From: Fibrobacter succinogenes
Lineage (GTDB): Bacteria > Fibrobacterota > Fibrobacteria > Fibrobacterales > CADBQJ01
Length of the DNA: 8,815 nucleotides
Reading direction: 5' to 3'
NCBI GenBank assembly: GCA_902796785.1
Contig: CADBQJ010000044.1
Coordinates: forward strand, 1-8,815
Shown: positions 4,746 to 8,815 of the stretch, piece by piece
Layout: the number at the start of each line of letters is the position of its first letter
Position numbering within the stretch: the first letter of the stretch is position 1
Position numbers and translations under genes: made by a program
Notes under the pieces: model-generated
Told to the model about the DNA's origin: nothing
The model's database searches: none
What the model saw: the letters and a program-made list of their open reading frames with translations, nothing else

Positions 4746-7043
4746 ATGCCCGGCCGTCCGCTCCCCCGCCTCCCGCGTCTGGCCCCGCTCTGGGCGCTCC
4801 TCCTCTGCGCGCCGCTCTTCGGGGCGAAGGCGCCCGCGGCGCCGGACACCGTCGTCCGCACGCCGTCGAGCGAAGCGTGGGGGCTGAAGCAGACGGCGCC
4901 GCGGGCGGCCTTCGAGCGCCGGCTCCTGGACGCCTTCGACAGCTCCGGCCTCGGCGGCCGGATCGGGCTGGTGGTCCATTCGGCCCGGGCGGGGGGCTAC
5001 CTCCACGCCGTCCGCCCCGACACCGCCTTCACGCCCGCCTCCACGCTCAAGCTGGTGGTCACCTCCACGGCCCTCGCGACCTTCCCCGAGGACTGGGCGC
5101 CCCAGACCCTGCTGCGCCTCTACGGGCATCCCGAGGGGAGGCGCTTCCACGGCCGGCTCTCCATCGTCGGCCGCGGCGACCCGAGCGTCTCCGGGCGGTT
5201 CTACGGCGACCCGCTCTTCGTGCTGCGCTCCTGGTGCGACTCGCTCCGCGCGCTCGGCGTCGACACGCTCGTGGGCGAGATCGAGGTGGACCGCTTCTGG
5301 TACCCCGACCCGCCCTCGCCCGAGACCTGGGAGCGCCGCTTCCTCGACAGCTGGTACGGCGCGCAGGTCACCGCGCTGGCCTTCAACGACAACTGCGCGC
5401 TGCTGCGCATCCTCCCCGGGGCCGCCCCGGGCGACTCGGTGACCGTCTCGGTGCAGCCGAACCTCCCGCTGTTCGAGGTGGACCGCTCCGGCGCGAAGAC
5501 CGTCGCGGGCAAGCGGCGCAGGATCCGCTACGCGCTCGACCGGCTGGACGACAAGGTGACGGTGACCGGCGAGATCGGCGCGGACGCGATGCCGATGGAG
5601 GCGGTGATCCCCGTGCGGCAGAGCCAGTTCTGGTTCGAGGAGGCCTTCCGCGAGGCGATGCGCCTCTCGGGGATCGAGGTCGTCCCGGAAAGCGCCCCCT
5701 CCCCGCTCCCGCTCCACGGCGAGCTGCGGATGACGACCGTCCCGCTCCGCTCCATCGTCGCCGAGATCAACCAGCGCTCGCAGAACTTCTACGCCGAGAC
5801 GCTCCTCCGCCAGATCGGCGCGAAGGAGGGCGGCGTCCCGAGCGTGGAGAACGGGCTGCGCGCCGAGCGGCGCTTCCTGGCCGAAGCCGGGATCGACACC
5901 TCGAGGATGACCCTGCTCGACGGCTCGGGCCTTTCGCTGGGCAACCGCGTGACTCCGCGCGAGATGAACAAGCTGCTGCAGTTCATGCTCCGCTCCCCCC
6001 GGCTCGACGCGTGGTGGAGCTCGCTGGCCTGGCCCGACGCCGGCACGCGCATGCCCCGGCTGGAGTTCGGCTACCGCACGCGCTTCAAGACCGGATACGT
6101 GGGCGGCGTGCAGGGGCTGGCGGGCTACGTGGCCACCGCCCTGGGCGACACCCTCTGCGTGACGCTCTACGTCAACGGGTACAAGGGGCCCGACCAGGCC
6201 GCCCGCGACCTGATGGACTCGCTCTGGAAGTCGATCGCCGACCACGAGGACGCCGAGCGGGCCGGACTGCGCCTCGCGCGGCTGGACTGGGAGGCGGGCC
6301 GCGGCGAGACCGGGCTGGAGCGCCGGATCGACTTCTTCTCGAAGCGGATGCTCGGGCGCCCCTACCTCGGCGGCCCGACGGGCGAGGGGGCGTTCGGCGA
6401 GGTCTCCGACCGCCCGCTGATCCGGCCCGACAGCCTGGACTGCGTCACGTTCGTCGAGCACGTCCTCGCGCTCGCGCTCGCGCGGGACCCCGAGGAGGTC
6501 CTCCCGCGCCTGACCGAGCTCCGCTACCGCGGCGGGAAGCCGGACTTCGCGAGCCGCAACCACTTCTTCGTGGACGACTGGATGCGGGGCGGGAACCGCG
6601 ACCTGGTCCGCCCGCGCGCCTTCCCCGACGAGGTCGTCGAGAAGCGGACGATGGGCCGCCGGAAGTTCGCCGCCCTCAACGGGCTCGACACGGCGGGAAT
6701 CGAGGACCCGGTCTCCTCGCTCGCCTACCTCCCGCGCGAACGGGCGGTCGCCCTCTTCGACACGCTCCGCTCCGACCGGTTCCGCGTCTCCGGGGTCGCC
6801 TTCGTCGACGACGTCGACTGGCTCTGGGCGACCCACGTCGGCCTCGTCGTCCAGGATTCGGGGAAAACGGCCCTTCTGCGGCACGCCTCCTCCAAGGCGG
6901 GGGGCGTGGCCGAGCGGAAGCTCTCGGACTACCTCAAAAGCCGCCCGAAGCTCAAGGGGGTCGTCCTCTTCGACTTCGCCGCCCCGCGCGCCGGACCCGG
7001 GCGGAAGGGCGACCGGGAAGGCCCTCGAAGCCCGAATTTCTAG
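4746..7043 (+). CDS. Exported bifunctional protein: S13 (PBP4-type) D-Ala-D-Ala carboxypeptidase/endopeptidase fused to a DUF1460 amidase domain
   Basis: A 765-residue envelope protein. Residues 1-33 look like a signal peptide: Arg-rich start, hydrophobic core about 13-27, likely cleavage in the FGAKAPA region. The cysteine at 21 lacks a proper lipobox. Residues about 55-490 form a peptidase S13 domain with all three active-site motifs: S99-T-L-K102 (SxxK), S345-Q-N347 (SxN) and K448-T-G450. The spacing of 246 residues between the two serines nearly matches E. coli PBP4, so the large inserted domain is present. Residues about 510-745 match DUF1460, an NlpC/P60-type cysteine amidase family cutting the MurNAc-L-Ala bond. 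Visible elements are DCVTFVEHVLALAL with nucleophile C566, SRNHFF (603-608), DDWM (610-613), and ATHVGLVV with H697. The usual lone forms are separate proteins. The C-terminal 20 residues are basic. It starts three bases after aroA with no clear ribosome site, so coupled translation is likely. Peptidoglycan remodelling or recycling is inferred; neither activity is proven. Confidence 0.88.
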   Translation: MPGRPLPRLPRLAPLWALLLCAPLFGAKAPAAPDTVVRTPSSEAWGLKQTAPRAAFERRLLDAFDSSGLGGRIGLVVHSARAGGYLHAVRPDTAFTPASTLKLVVTSTALATFPEDWAPQTLLRLYGHPEGRRFHGRLSIVGRGDPSVSGRFYGDPLFVLRSWCDSLRALGVDTLVGEIEVDRFWYPDPPSPETWERRFLDSWYGAQVTALAFNDNCALLRILPGAAPGDSVTVSVQPNLPLFEVDRSGAKTVAGKRRRIRYALDRLDDKVTVTGEIGADAMPMEAVIPVRQSQFWFEEAFREAMRLSGIEVVPESAPSPLPLHGELRMTTVPLRSIVAEINQRSQNFYAETLLRQIGAKEGGVPSVENGLRAERRFLAEAGIDTSRMTLLDGSGLSLGNRVTPREMNKLLQFMLRSPRLDAWWSSLAWPDAGTRMPRLEFGYRTRFKTGYVGGVQGLAGYVATALGDTLCVTLYVNGYKGPDQAARDLMDSLWKSIADHEDAERAGLRLARLDWEAGRGETGLERRIDFFSKRMLGRPYLGGPTGEGAFGEVSDRPLIRPDSLDCVTFVEHVLALALARDPEEVLPRLTELRYRGGKPDFASRNHFFVDDWMRGGNRDLVRPRAFPDEVVEKRTMGRRKFAALNGLDTAGIEDPVSSLAYLPRERAVALFDTLRSDRFRVSGVAFVDDVDWLWATHVGLVVQDSGKTALLRHASSKAGGVAERKLSDYLKSRPKLKGVVLFDFAAPRAGPGRKGDREGPRSPNF

Positions 7044-7048
7044 ATTTC
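7041..7048 (+). promoter_or_regulatory. Weak candidate secA promoter, TAGATTTC
   Basis: Matches seven of eight bases of TAnnTTTG and begins on the stop codon of the upstream gene. The surrounding 11 bases, TTTCTAGATTT (7038-7048), are identical to those around the thrS box on the minus strand (1294-1304 region). The predicted leader to the secA ATG would be about 40 bases. No upstream element was seen, and read-through from the preceding gene is an equally good explanation. Confidence 0.28.
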
Positions 7049-7052
7049 CCGC

Positions 7053-7065
7053 CGTTCCGGGAACG
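7053..7065. repeat. 13-base palindrome between the peptidase fusion gene and secA
   Basis: CGTTCC (7053-7058) and GGAACG (7060-7065) are perfect inverted arms around one central G. The centre is too tight to form an RNA hairpin with full arms, so a protein-binding site is more plausible than a terminator. It could also be chance, as only six bases per arm are involved. Confidence 0.25.
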
Positions 7066-7091
7066 ACTCCCCCTTTCCGCAAGAGAAGCAG

Positions 7092-8815
<1,724 letters not shown>

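Noticed and set aside
4797..4811. Possible lipoprotein signal in the peptidase fusion (LLLC-A at residues 18-22)
   Set aside because: The position before the cysteine is Leu rather than Gly, Ala or Ser, and a normal signal peptidase I site follows. Export as a soluble periplasmic protein is more likely.

Overview
This is a GC-rich bacterial chromosome segment (well over 60% G+C by eye) made almost entirely of housekeeping genes. There is no mobile element, CRISPR array, phage gene or stable RNA gene that I can see. Three clues point to the FCB side of the bacterial tree, perhaps a high-GC Fibrobacterota-like lineage. SecA carries an insert of about 59 residues in its first ATPase domain, at the place where Bacteroidota SecA also has an insert. 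Exact copies of the Bacteroidota-type promoter element TAnnTTTG sit directly in front of three genes. One gene fuses an S13 peptidase to a DUF1460 amidase domain, a family I know mainly from Bacteroidota and relatives. A DivIVA gene is also present, which Bacteroidota usually lack. The phylum is an inference, not a firm call.

Left part, minus strand (1-3405): the genes read right to left as yggS, divIVA, yggU, then marR, then thrS. yggS, divIVA and yggU overlap at their start and stop codons and must be one operon: a PLP-homeostasis protein, a coiled-coil polar/division protein and a small DUF167 protein. A 110-base gap follows, holding an inverted repeat, a T-tract and a probable promoter for the MarR-family regulator. 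After another 109-base gap with a probable promoter and a GC-rich hairpin comes thrS (threonyl-tRNA synthetase), whose 3' part runs off the left edge.

Right part, plus strand (3438-8815): aroA (shikimate pathway), then after 3 bases a 765-residue secreted D,D-peptidase/amidase fusion, then after 48 bases secA, cut by the right edge. The two halves of the window diverge from a 32-base AT-rich gap holding two back-to-back promoter-like boxes. Both are placed so that transcription would begin at or next to the start codons of yggS and aroA.

Functionally the window links translation (ThrS), PLP homeostasis (YggS), growth and division (DivIVA), aromatic amino-acid synthesis (AroA), peptidoglycan remodelling (the fusion) and protein export (SecA). 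The fusion enzyme is the most unusual item. The divergent, apparently leaderless promoter pair is second. The rest is ordinary.
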